NCBI GenBank assembly: GCA_023105745.1 | Contig: JALGQZ010000004.1 | Span: 71,933,473 to 71,997,472 of the forward strand | DNA: 64,000 nucleotides | From: Austropuccinia psidii | Lineage: Eukaryota; Basidiomycota; Pucciniomycetes; Pucciniales; Sphaerophragmiaceae | Direction: 5' to 3' | Part shown: one piece after another, positions 11,691 through 22,400 of the stretch | Position numbering within the stretch: the first letter of the stretch is position 1 | Layout: each line of letters starts with the position of its first letter | The notes under the pieces: model-generated | The model's input: the letters and a program-made list of their open reading frames with translations, nothing else | Database searches by the model: none | What the model was told of the DNA's origin: nothing | Made by a program: the position numbers and the translations under genes

Positions 11691-11702
11691 AGAGGGAGGG
11701 TA
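11691..11702 (+). promoter_or_regulatory. Polypurine tract of element A
   Basis: AGAGGGAGGGTA, after a T-run, directly precedes the TG of the 3' LTR at 11703. The A2 fragment keeps the same tract at 14649-14660 on the other strand. Confidence 0.85.
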
Positions 11703-13120
11703 TGTCAGCCTGTGACTCAAAACCAGAGCACAAGCATGACAGCCAATACACCATAAATCAATGGTATAGCCAAGATACCACCAAAACATGGAACTGAGCC
11801 AAATTAGCTCAAAAGGTATCAAAAGAAAGAGGAAACTCACCTCTTTCTGAAAATACAAGTCCCATCACCATAGGACAAGAAATAACAAAGTTATTCCTGC
11901 TCAAAGTCATTGCTGAGCATAAACCTTAATTTTCACCTCTCATCTAAAATCTAGAAGAAGAGGCTTAACCCCATCAAATGGGTATTCAAAATGAAGCTCT
12001 AAGCCAGGGCTATCCAATGGTACCAGCCAACATGAGCTAGCACCAGTATTACTTGAGTTATGGTCAAATTCAGACCAAATAAGGGTGAACAAAACATTCA
12101 CCTCTCATCTAACTTTTACAGTTTTAGTGTGAGATACTTAAAGTGGGGTCTTTTTGGAAAGAGCACAATCAGGGCTATCTGATGGTGCCATCCATTTCCC
12201 CATAACTCAACTACAACAGAAGTTATTGGCCAAACAAGCTTAATACAGCTTTTTGCCCAAACCACGCCAATGTACAAAAATACTTGTACATGGGATAACT
12301 TTGTCAAGTTGGGTACCATTGTGTAGAGCTCATATAGAGCTATTCAATGAACCAACTTTTGGCTTGATATCTCAAAAACTGACAGAGTTATGACCATTTT
12401 AAGGTCAAAATCCCACCAGCTGTCATATACAGCCTTACCATGGGATAACACCCCATAACCATGAATGTGAGGTGTCAAATAGATGAAGAAGCATGTTTTT
12501 ACTTCAATACCTCATATGTCAGTCAATACTGGGGTCCCATACAGCTTCTGTACAGCATTCTACGCGTCATACACGTCAGAATCAGGCTGTGAGGTCCCCA
12601 GATGAAAATTTTCACCCTGTATTGGTGAAAACTGCCCAGATGTGGTTTCAAAACCACATCTGAGCCCAATACAGGGTATACAGGCTGTTTGCAAACCACA
12701 AGCCTGTCCTAGAGAGTGAAAAATTTCTCACTTCCTCTACGTGGAAAGGCCTAGCAGCCTTTCCACTCCAATTTCAGGATAAAAGGAGGGCTTTTCACAG
12801 CCAAAGACCTTTCCTCATCCTGCTCTTGAATACCCTACGTAGTAAACTGTCAAAAACAGTTTTACTCTTGGGTAATAATCAGGTATTATTATAATCTTAA
12901 TAATTGTAGTCTTTATTATTGTAACCCAACAGGTAAAGCTGCACCCAGGGCTTTCAACAGCGCTCACCACCACTATATCCACTATAGTAAAGCCCTTATT
13001 ATTAAATTAAAACCATTTTTAACTCTTATAAAACCTTTTTAACCTTTATATACCGTGTCACAGTCATAGTTAAAAGTTGTAAATACACTTTATTACTCTT
13101 ATCATAGACTCAACCTGACA
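11703..13120 (+). repeat. 3' LTR of element A
   Basis: 1418 bp, TGTCAGCCTG...CAACCTGACA, nearly identical to 3477-4893. It is followed by TTTCC, the right copy of the target duplication. Confidence 0.95.
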
Positions 13121-13125
13121 TTTCC

Positions 13126-13502
13126 CCAGTTAATTAATTTAGTTTATTTATTATTTTATAATTACTCTTATCCTTATTTTGGGTATTATAATTATTTAAT
13201 CTTAAGTTAGTCTTTGCATTTCTCTCTTCGCCTGTACAGTATGAGTTGGGTGGCCATATCCTTATTAACCCTTCTCTTTCCATTCTGACAGGTTGAAACA
13301 GTGGACTTGGACTTGTTTGTGGTTGGCTCTTCTATTCTTTTACTCTTATCTTTTGTTGCTGATTTTCTTATATTTATTCTTTAGCAATTTATCTTTAACA
13401 CTCTTAAGTGTATCCCCTTTTATCTTATCTTTGAGCCCTCCATAAGTGAGTCCCAGTTTACTGAGTGCCAGGCCCTCTTCACTTCGAAGAGCCCCTGTGA
13501 CA
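13126..13502 (+). repeat. 3' LTR of element H, right piece
   Basis: Continues the LTR interrupted at 3476. It contains CCCCAGTTAATTAA, the counterpart of the self-primer word of element E, and the shared block TGGCCATATCCT, and ends AGAGCCCCTGTGACA. Confidence 0.85.
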
Positions 13503-13928
13503 GCAAGGCTGTATATAACAGCAGGTGGGAATCTGACCTTAAAACAGCCATAACTTGGTCAATTCTTGAGATATCAACCTCAAAATTGGTTCAGTGTGTA
13601 GCCCTGTATGTGCTCTACACAATGGTAGCTCATTTGATATGGGTATCATTAAATATGGCAAATTTATCCCATGTACAAGATTTTTGTACATTTGCGTGGT
13701 ATAGGCAAAAAGCTGTATTGCGCTGATTTGCCCCATAACTTTTGTTCTAGTTGAGCTATTAGGGAATGGATGACACCATCTGATAGCCCTGATTGTGCTC
13801 TTTCCAAAAAGACCCCACTTCAAGTATCTCACACTAAAACTGTAGAAGTTAGATTAGAGGTGAATGTTTTGTTCACCGTTATTTGGCCTGAAATTGACCA
13901 TAACTCCAGTAATATTGGTGCTAGCTCA

Positions 13929-14315
13929 GAGCATCTCCACCAGCGTTGCTAAATAGTGAGATTTCACAGTTTGGCCCCTCCCGCGTCCAAAATCCAGCCC
14001 CACCAGCGTTGCTAAAGGCAAATTTCATTTAGCTCCGTTGCTAAAAAATGACCTTGGGTTGCCAAATCTGGCAACCCTTTAGCTCCCGCGACACTCATTA
14101 ATTCATGTGAAACTTGCGTTTGAAATGTCCAAACCATCACTCAACCACCCCTACTGAATTAGAAAAAAAATACTGTTTCTGTGAAAGTAACAATTTGCCT
14201 CCCCAGATACCTACGCTGCAATTTCACATTGCACATCAAGAAGCCATTTTACAGAATTGGGGAGCTATCCGTGAGTTATAGCTCTCAATGTTTAGCAACG
14301 CTGGTGGAGATGCTC
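13929..14315. mobile_element. Harbinger-like MITE in LTR of A2
   Basis: 387 bp with perfect 25-bp terminal inverted repeats (start GAGCATCTCCACCAGCGTTG, positions 13929-13953 and 14291-14315). It is flanked by TCA on both sides, and the uninterrupted LTR A reads ..GCTAGCTCAGTTTGG.. at this site. The 3-bp duplication and GAGCATCTCC ends suggest the PIF/Harbinger superfamily. The boundaries can also be read as 24-bp repeats starting AGCATC with a 5-bp duplication CTCAG. The inner part repeats the subterminal word CCACCAGCGTTGCTAAA at about 14003. No transposase is encoded, so it is non-autonomous. Confidence 0.85.
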
Positions 14316-14671
14316 TCAGTTTGGCTGGTACAATTGAATAGCCCTGGCTTAGAGATTCATTTTGAGTACCCATTTGATTGGTTTAAGCCTCTCCTTCTAG
14401 ATTTTAGATGAGAGGTGAAAATTAAGGTTTACGCTCAGCAATAACTTTGAGCAGGAATAACTTTGTTGTTTCTTGTCCTATGGTGATGGGACTTATATTT
14501 TCAGAAAGAGGTGAGTTTCCTCTTTCTTTTGATACTTTTTGAGCTGATTTGGCTCAGCTACATGTTTTGGTGGTATCTTGGCTATACCATTGGTTTATGG
14601 TATTTTGGCTGTCATGCTTGTGCTCTGGTTTTGAGTCACAGGCTGACATACCCTCCCTCTAAAAAGGCTCA

Positions 14672-14871
14672 TCATTGATGAGACTGTTCAGTCCTCCTAG
14701 AGGCCCTGCATATCCTTAGATGAAGGTTCCAATCTGGTATGGTATCTTCTGCCAACAATTTGTCCTTATCAGCTGTTTGGTGCTTGAATCTGACTAAGTA
14801 TTTTCTTTGATCCTTTCCATTAAGTCTGATCTTCCGGGCCCTGATGATCTTACTCACAGGTCCTGGGGAGT
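14672..14871 (-). pseudogene. Pol C-terminus of element A2 (fragment)
   Basis: About 66 codons closely matching the last residues of element A Pol ([16 protein letters not shown].., ending [10 protein letters not shown]). It covers the chromodomain-like tail only. The Trp of the KWLAED block is replaced by Leu and RRFRA by RICRA. The frame is broken upstream by the G insertion, so it can no longer make a functional Pol. Confidence 0.85.
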
Positions 14872-16429
14872 TGTAAGGTTTGTCTATGAAACTCTTGATA
14901 ATAGTAACAATATCAAGAGTACTATGACTGTCCTCAGTAGAAAAATATAATATAATAAGATATTATAACCACAAATTTAAATATAATTATTAAAAATAAT
15001 TATATATATAAAAAAAAATTTAATATTATTATAATGATATAATAATAAAAAAATAATAATTATAATAAATTATAATTATTCTATTATTGTTATAGTCACT
15101 GACAGTTATAACAATAAGAAGTGTAAAGCTCTTAATGAGACAATTACACGTGGAAAATATGAATATTAACCACTTATAAATAATATAAAACAATTAAACA
15201 CACACTGTGCAGAAATAATTCTGTTAAAATAAAAATTCTATAAAAAAAACTAATACTAGATAAAAAAATATAGAATTCTAGAGAAAACTTACTTATAAGA
15301 TTTATTTAATATAATAAGTCAAAATACAACAGTTATAATATTAAATGATAATTATAAGTTAAAACCACGTCAAAAATCAATAAATCTAAAGATAAAACAA
15401 CTTTTAATAATATAAATTATGATTTAAGAGTTTTTGAGAGGAATTTGTGGATTTTAAAAGATATTGAAAATGATAATTTTATATAATAAAATATATTATT
15501 GGTGATTACAACAATAATCTAAATTCTATGACTTCAATTCTTTAATTTCAATAAATAAAGAATAAAAATAACTTAAGAATTACTTTTAATAATAAGATTT
15601 TATATTTAATAAAACTTTACCTGTTTAAATTTCTAATATGATTGGATTGATAATGAATGATGGACAAAAACAGTGATGAAAAGACTCTTTTTATGTCTTC
15701 AGCGCAGCTCTCATGATTCATAATGGATGTAGAGGGCGTGCTCAGGTCAAAACTGAAAAACCATGCTTAAAAATAGAGTTCTTAACTTAAGGCAACTTAT
15801 TTTTACTTCCAATTTAAAGTTACCAGGGTTATTCTTAACTCCAAGTAACTTTAATCCTCATTTAGTTTAATTATTTTAAGTTTTAATATAAAAGAAGTTT
15901 ATTTATATTAAAGTTCATCACAAGAACAACTTAAAATTAGAGTTTCAAGCAGAAATCTTTTAAACTCAATTTTTAATTAATTTTTAAAGAAATCATAATT
16001 TTCTTTAAGCTTAATTAAAAGAGTAAATTTTCAGGCTAATTACCCAGGAAATTTATTTATAAAAGATACATAAAATTTAATTTATATATTGATAATATTA
16101 AATTCTAAGCTGTGTGAAAGTTTCAAGCAAATCCATTAAGAATTGGATTTTTAATGAATTTTTGAAGTTATTGCTATTTTTCCACGTAAAATAGCAATAC
16201 ACACCAAACCATAAGTTTTGATAAGGTTTTAATGCTTGAAGCTTTAAAGTTTTAAACTTAATTAAGCTCTGACAGTTCTTAAAACCTTGATTTCAAGCCT
16301 GCATATTGGGATTTACCCTTTGGCAGCTTGAAATTCCTGTCCAAATTGGGATAAAACCAGTTTAAACCTTAAGGTTGGATCAAAGTCTAATCTTAAAGTC
16401 TAAATAAGGTTGAAAATCCTCCAATACAG
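14872..16429 (-). repeat. LTR G, related to the C-type LTR, truncated by the gap
   Basis: Begins TGTAAGGTTTGTCTATGAAA, the inner end of the C/B-type LTRs (TGTAAGATGTGACTATGAAA). It keeps C-like blocks such as GATTTTTAATGAATTTTTGAAG and TTCCACGTAAAATAGCAA near 16150-16195. The remainder is very AT-rich (14940-15100 nearly all A/T) and has no gene. The other end is in the N gap, so element size and internal region are unknown. Confidence 0.65.
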
Positions 16430-16929
16430 NNNNNNNNNNNNNNNNNNNNNNNNNNNNNNNNNNNNNNNNNNNNNNNNNNNNNNNNNNNNNNNNNNNNNNN
16501 NNNNNNNNNNNNNNNNNNNNNNNNNNNNNNNNNNNNNNNNNNNNNNNNNNNNNNNNNNNNNNNNNNNNNNNNNNNNNNNNNNNNNNNNNNNNNNNNNNNN
16601 NNNNNNNNNNNNNNNNNNNNNNNNNNNNNNNNNNNNNNNNNNNNNNNNNNNNNNNNNNNNNNNNNNNNNNNNNNNNNNNNNNNNNNNNNNNNNNNNNNNN
16701 NNNNNNNNNNNNNNNNNNNNNNNNNNNNNNNNNNNNNNNNNNNNNNNNNNNNNNNNNNNNNNNNNNNNNNNNNNNNNNNNNNNNNNNNNNNNNNNNNNNN
16801 NNNNNNNNNNNNNNNNNNNNNNNNNNNNNNNNNNNNNNNNNNNNNNNNNNNNNNNNNNNNNNNNNNNNNNNNNNNNNNNNNNNNNNNNNNNNNNNNNNNN
16901 NNNNNNNNNNNNNNNNNNNNNNNNNNNNN
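16430..16929. other. Assembly gap of 500 N
   Basis: Exactly 500 N, probably a placeholder length. It hides the joint between LTR G and element F, so linkage across it is not proven. Confidence 0.98.
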
Positions 16930-17748
16930 TTGAAGAAGTAAGAAACAGTTACACTCAAGATAAGAATTGTAGCATCTTATGCCAATTAATTAACAAATAC
17001 TGTAAAGACAACTTTCTGATACATGCCTTGGATGAAGTGTGGAAAAAATCTTATGATTAAGGAAGATTTCACCTACTGGATGGTATAATTTACCACAGAA
17101 CCAAGCACACATGTGTCATGACAGTTGTGGACAGGTAATTAATCAATCTTGTACTAAAAGAATGCCATGACAGCCCCTTTTCAGGACATCTGTCTGAAGA
17201 AAGAACAAGAGAAAAAGTAAAGACCTGCATATGGTGGCCAATGTGGCAGAAAGATGTTGCAGAGTATTGCGAAACCTGTGACAGATTCCAAAAGGCAAAT
17301 AAATCCACTGGCAAGAGACTTGGAAATATGATGAAAATCCAAGAAACAAGCAGAACTTGGGAAATTGTCCATATGGATTGGGTAACTGGCCTACCACCAG
17401 GAGGTGACAGAAGCTATAATGCTTGCCTAGCGATTGTAGACATATTCAGCAAAACTCCAATCTTTTTACCATGTCACAAAGATGATACAGCCATGGATAC
17501 AGCTCTTCTGATATGGAATAGAGTAGTGTCATGGACTGGCATATTTACAAATATCATTAGTGACAGGGATCCCAAATTCGCTTCAGCACTATGGACAAAT
17601 ATTCACCAATTATTTGGCACTAAGCTGTCCTTCTCTACAGCCTACCCCCCACAAACTGATGGTCCAGCTGAAGGGATGATCCAGACCTTAGAGGACATGG
17701 TAAGAAGATTTTGTGCATATGGCCTTGAATTCAAAGATTGTGATGGAT

Positions 17749-18212
17749 TGTCACAATGCTGTCTGCCAGACCTCAGCAAAGGGAACTCTTGCCGAAAAGG
17801 CTATTAAGCCAGTTGAAAGACCGATTAATACTGGCAAGCTGCAGATCACATTCCACCATGTGACAGTACCCCTGGGTTTAGGGCACTGCGTCCCAAAGTG
17901 CATGTAACTGATGGTATTACCCATGTCATCCTCATGGAGTTACATTAGTCACAACAGGAGCCTAAAAGGAACCCCCAAGGGGCGGAACCCTTGTACGCCA
18001 ATGGAGCGGAAAACCCAGCAATTTCTGGTTGTTTGATTGAGACCTCCTCTTGTCTCCAACTGGAATAAAACCCATGACATTGGTAACCGGTTTATTGTCA
18101 CAATGCTGTCTGCCAGACCTCAGCAAAGGGAACTCTTGCCAAAAAGGCTATTAAACCGGTTGAAAGACCAATTAATACTGGCAAGTTGTAGATCACATTA
18201 CACCATGTGACA
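17749..18212. mobile_element. TRIM-like miniature LTR element in pol of F
   Basis: 464 bp, with two direct terminal repeats of 117 bp (17749-17865 and 18096-18212), each TGTCACAATG...CATGTGACA, around a 230-bp core. It is flanked by the 5-bp duplication TGGAT (17744-17748, 18213-18217). The repeats differ at about seven positions, mostly transitions. There is no coding frame. I could not recognise a primer site after the left repeat or a purine tract before the right one, so its orientation is open. Direct terminal repeats with TG..CA ends and a 5-bp duplication fit a terminal-repeat retrotransposon in miniature moved in trans. Confidence 0.85.
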
Positions 18213-18839
18213 TGGATTTACCCATGATTGGTGGACTATGTCGTCAGAACTGGAATTAGCATATAAAACATCAATCCATGCCAGTACCAAGAAAGCTCCT
18301 GCTATCCTAGAAAAGGGATGGAACCCCAAACTACCCCAATATTCCTTGAGGAAAGATTTGACTGAAATACATCCCACAGCTGATAGCTGCAAGGGAATGC
18401 TAGACAAAGCTAGAAAGCATGCAGTAAGGTGCATGGAAGACTATTTTGCATATGCTAAGGACAAATGGCATAAATAACATGCAACTCCAGATTTCAAAGT
18501 GGGGAATTTAGTTCTTGTATCCACAACTAACTTCAATAACATCAAAGAATGTAAAAAGCTGAAAGACTCCTTTGCGGGACCTTTTGTTATTAAGGCCCTC
18601 CATGGGGAAAATGCTGTTTAAGTAGAGTTATCTGAAGAGCTTATCAATAAGCATACTACATTTCCAGTGAGCTTGATAAAGCCATATAAGCCTAGTGATG
18701 CTGAAGAATTTCCCTTAAGGAATAAGGTTCCCCAAGTTATACCTCCTATTGAGTCATCTGGAAGTAAGAGAATTACCAAAGTTCTCAAAGAAGAAAAGTT
18801 GAGAACCAACAAAGCAAGGGAATACCTTGTTAGGTACAG

Positions 18840-18945
18840 TGTCAGAGCCAAGGAGGCAGGGGCATTACCAATCATCTTCAACAATCATTACCTCATTGAT
18901 ACCCTTCAAAACCCAATCAGCAACAATCATTATTTCATGGATACC
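18840..18945 (+). repeat. 5' LTR of element E, left piece
   Basis: TGTCAGAGCCAAGGAGGCAG... matches the start of the 3' LTR at 44893. It stops at ATACC (18941-18945), the target of element B. A word of about 35 bases ending CTTCAAAACCCAATCAGCAA is repeated within the LTR start. Confidence 0.9.
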
Positions 18946-20971
18946 TGTGAGCCTTTGAGATATGACCACATACCCAATAAGGTCACAAAAAAGACTTAGA
19001 ATAATTATACCTTTAATATAATTATATTAAAAATACTTAGAATAATTATACATTAAAAATAATTACTTAAATATACAAAAAATACCATAAATTGGTACAA
19101 AAATTGGTTTGACTTAAAAACAAATGAATCAACATGTAAAATAAATTATACCATTGGATTACCCATGGTAAAATACACATATACCATTTTTATGGCATAT
19201 CTGTAAAGTCAATATTTAATGAATTATAAGGTATAATACCTTATAAAAACCATAAAACCTTATTTATCTCAAGAACTAATGAAACAACATGTGAAATAAA
19301 TTGTACCAGTGGATTCCCCACAACATTCCACACATAAAACAATTAATAAGCTAAGTTCCAAAGTTAATACTTAAGGAATTAACCTGAATATATGCACTTT
19401 TTTGGTCAATGCATATATTCAAGGATCATAGCTAATATCTCTTAAACTATACATGATAGAATGATGAACCAAAAATAAAGTTACCACGTAATTACTGTAA
19501 GAACACAGATATGAACTTTATTTTACAAATTATAAACAAGGTTCAAACCTATGATGAAATATTGATAAAAATCAACAGAGCTGTTGACCACTTTCTTGTG
19601 AAAGTGTTCCAAACTTAAAAAAAGGTATACAGTTGGATTCTACTAGTTCATTCATGAAGAATGATGTAATTTCTATTATTAAATCAGGGTATAACCCCCT
19701 GAAATCAAGGTTTGAAGTTTAAAATATTGAATTTCAACAGAAAAGATGAGTTACAAGAAAAATCATCAAAATTAGAGTTTTGATGATGTAATAAAAAGCT
19801 CTTGGAAGCATAATACGGTTATGCCAAGCTATCAGAATTCACTCTCTGAATTGCTTTAGCGTGTAAATCTTAAAAGATATTGAGGATCAAAGTTTGAGCT
19901 TAATTTGAGCAGTTATGATCACTCACAGTCACCTTAATTTAAGTTTAACAGTCTTAAGAGTGATAAAATTGGTGAATACTATTATTTTATGATTAAAACT
20001 AATAAAATCCACGAAATTTGGGGTTCTGCCAAGCCTCTGATGTCATCAAACTTAGAGTTATAGTGATAACTCTAAATAGTGGTGTAATAATGATGTAATA
20101 TGGTTTGATAATGATGTAATCATCTCCAAACCTTAAAATATTGATCAATGCCAGTGGGTATGATCAGTACACGTCTACTAGAAGCTTTTTGGACTCTAGG
20201 AGGGAGGTATTTACTATAAATAGAGCTCTTTTTTACTCTATTTTCCCCTCAGACGCATCAAAAACATTAAATCAATTAAATCAAAGGTAATTTCTTTATT
20301 CTTTATATATAAAACTATTATATTATTAAAGACCAAAGACCACCTTATTATAATCATCTATTTTGACGTTATTAAATCATTTATTTAATTGTTTTTGTTA
20401 AAAATCTCTCTAAAAACTCATTTCCACGTAAAAATCCAGAATAATTTGTAATTTTCTTTATTTTTATTGTATATACAATTTGAAAAAGTTGTATTTATAT
20501 TATTTGGCGTAAAATATTTCAAAATTATTATATTAAGTGTTAAAAGTAGGTTATTTTCTCTTATTATAATAATTTCTCTATTATTACTCTCTTAATAATT
20601 CTCTAATTAATATAAATAGTATTTATATTAATTCATAAATTTAATATTAGTAATATTATTGTTATTAATTGTTTTTTATTAATAAAAAGCAATTTTTTAC
20701 GCCTTTATTATTTGTTGGTAACAATAATAAAGAGCTTTTTCAATATATTGATTATTTTATATTAATATATCTATTTCTTATATTATATTTTCATAATATA
20801 AATTATATTATTATATTTATTTAATAATATAATTATTTTACGCCATAATAATAATAATTATTTATTACTATTATATTTTTAATCTTATTTATTCAATTCA
20901 TAAGGACATTCAGAGTACAATAAGTAATAAATTAGTAATTTTTACTTATTGTTTCATAGTCAAACCTTACA
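18946..20971 (+). repeat. 5' LTR of element B
   Basis: 2026 bp, TGTGAGCCTTTGAGATATGA...GTCAAACCTTACA. It has a clear TATA box and an AT-rich R/U5. No coding capacity. Confidence 0.95.
20215..20222 (+). promoter_or_regulatory. TATA box of LTR B
   Basis: TATAAATA in context ACTATAAATAGAGCTC, repeated at 28893-28900 in the 3' LTR. It is followed by a pyrimidine-rich stretch (TTTTACTCTATTTTCCCCTC), a plausible start region. Confidence 0.65.
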
Positions 20972-20973
20972 TT

Positions 20974-20991
20974 TGGGGGCCTGGCCGTGAT
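20974..20991 (+). promoter_or_regulatory. Primer binding site of element B
   Basis: TGGGGGCCTGGCCGTGAT, two bases after the LTR, identical to the site of A over the first 16 bases. The complement has the form of a tRNA 3' end with discriminator C. Confidence 0.7.
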
Positions 20992-21480
20992 ATTTACTTA
21001 AAAGACCTTTAAAAAGATTCTAATTGGGCTTATCCAATAATAAATTATATTTAAAATCATAAATTTATATAATAATTTTATATTTTATTGATTTTAAAAG
21101 CTATTGAGGCATTTGGAAAGCAATTGTACTGTCTTACATGTGGTTTTTTCACATCCTTAGACTTGCAAGAACCTTCTTTGAGTGACTCTAGTGATTAAAA
21201 AAGATAATTTATAAATTAAAAATAATTTTTTATAATTTAATTTTGTAAAAGAATCATATTCATTTTTTATTTTATTCTTTAAAAATAAAAATATAAAAAA
21301 TATTAAAAAATATTAAAAAACCAATAAAAAAAAAAAAGTTATTTTTTTATTTTTATTCATTTCTTTATTCATTTCAAGTTTTTAAAGATATAAAAGCAGT
21401 TTCTACGTGGAAAATTGCCGTATCTGGCCAAAAAAATAACACTTCTTATAAAAAGACTTATATTTATTTGTCTTTTTTAG
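20992..21480 (+). other. Leader of element B, no gene seen
   Basis: Very AT-rich with long A and T runs. It ends at the acceptor TCTTTTTTAG (21480) before the leader exon. No obvious consensus donor was recognised in it. Confidence 0.5.
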
Positions 21481-22400
21481 TATTTGAAGATAACCCAACA
21501 GAAGACAACCAAACTACTGTTGAGAGATTGGTGGAAGAAACTTGTCAAAGTTCTCCAACACCAGTTATGACCAAAAGAAAGAAAGCTAAGAAATTAGACT
21601 TTCCAGGACCCACCATTCAAGACTCTGAAGGTGAGCACCTCTTTTATAATTGCCATAAAAAGAATTTTTATCCTAAAATACTTTTATTTCTTATTTTCTT
21701 AAAATTATGACTACCAGAAGAGGTTCCCAATACTCCATCCAATCAGATGGAGCTGGACTCAGAGGTAGAACTGATCCCTCAAAAGGGAAAAGAAAGGGCA
21801 ATATCCCCAGTGGAACAGAATCCACACAAGGAAGTGCCTTATCCCAAAGGCAAGTCCCAGAAATGCCCATGATATCTGAGCCTGAATTGGAACTAAGTAT
21901 GAGTAACTCAAACAGGTACAAATCACATTCAGAGGGCTCAAATAGACATCTACATGAGCCAATACAAGCAGTATTACACAGTGTACAAGGACAAAGATTG
22001 GGAAATGCTGCCTCAAATACACCAAGGAGTGATGAACTCCTGGCACATCCTGAAAAATTTCCTCAAAGAGGAGGAGATAGTGAAATACTCCAATGGATGG
22101 AATCCACTGTCATCCAAACCTCAAATCAAAAAAATCAAGGATTACCACGCCAAAAAGAGGGAGGCAACCAAGGAAGAAGCCCCAGTAGCTTCTACCAGCA
22201 AGCCCCAAGCCAGCCCACTTCCCCAAGAAGGGAAGAAGAACAAGAAAAAGCATTGGAGGAAACCATATTCCCCAAGCTACAGGATCCCAAGAATTCAAAA
22301 GGATGCCATGGACAATGTTTTCAACATGGCCAGAACCTTGATGGAATTCAAGGAAAAGGAAGAGCAAAGAATGAGACAACCTCATTTCCCAAAGAAATAA
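21481..22400 (+). CDS. Element B accessory ORF: leader exon plus frame overlapping Gag-Pol
   Basis: The leader exon (21481-21630) contains an ATG at 21567 and a basic stretch (MTKRKKAKK). It ends in phase 1 at donor GTGAGC (21631). Acceptor ACTACCAG ends at 21717, ten bases after the Gag-Pol ATG (21707). The splice enters the same frame as the conserved overlapping ORF at about 21903-22400, but three stops at about 21868-21902 separate the two parts. A second small intron or decay is needed to explain this. The downstream part shows GWNP (about 22092) and the conserved block YRIP...MARTLMEF near its end, matching C and D. A basic Lys-rich segment lies between. Confidence 0.55.

Larger units (their letters stand above)
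3477..13120 (+). mobile_element. Element A: full-length Ty3-type LTR retrotransposon
   Basis: Complete element of 9.6 kb with LTRs 3477-4893 and 11703-13120, flanked by the 5-bp duplication TTTCC (3472-3476, 13121-13125). Order: LTR, tRNA-type primer site, spliced leader exon, overlapping accessory frame, Gag-Pol, polypurine tract, LTR. The LTRs differ at roughly ten positions by eye, so insertion is young. Gag-Pol is one open frame with all catalytic motifs, so this is the best candidate for an autonomous copy in the window. Confidence 0.95.
1..13502 (+). mobile_element. Element H: Ty3/Tf1-like LTR retrotransposon, 3' part, split by element A
   Basis: The window opens inside a plus-strand retrotransposon. 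It shows the last codons of pol (3-80), a long 3' region that carries an antisense gene (856-2150), a polypurine tract (3081-3090) and a 3' LTR in two pieces (3094-3476 and 13126-13502; about 760 bp together). The piece between them is element A plus one copy of its TSD. The LTR has the same ends and layout as that of element E (TG...CCCCTGTGACA; 745-763 bp), so H and E belong to one family. The right end abuts an A-type LTR in reverse orientation, so H was inserted into A2; its expected duplication is GCAAG at 13503-13507, but the left copy lies outside the window. Confidence 0.85.
13503..14871 (-). mobile_element. Element A2: fragment of an A-like retrotransposon
   Basis: Reverse-strand remnant. 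It comprises the first part of a diverged A-type 3' LTR (13503-14648, with a MITE inside), the polypurine tract (14649-14660) and the last part of Pol (14672-14871). The LTR is cut on the left by element H. Pol is cut on the right by LTR G at 14872, with GGAGT (14867-14871) as its likely duplication. The remaining parts of A2 lie outside the window or in the gap. Confidence 0.85.

Noticed and set aside
11631..11858. ORF in the LTR of element A, also at 3396-3632
   Set aside because: Chance frame in an LTR, on the antisense strand, differing between the copies only because of their flanks.
16380..17060. Long open frames across the first N gap
   Set aside because: They consist of N; only the right end is real sequence (Pol of element F).
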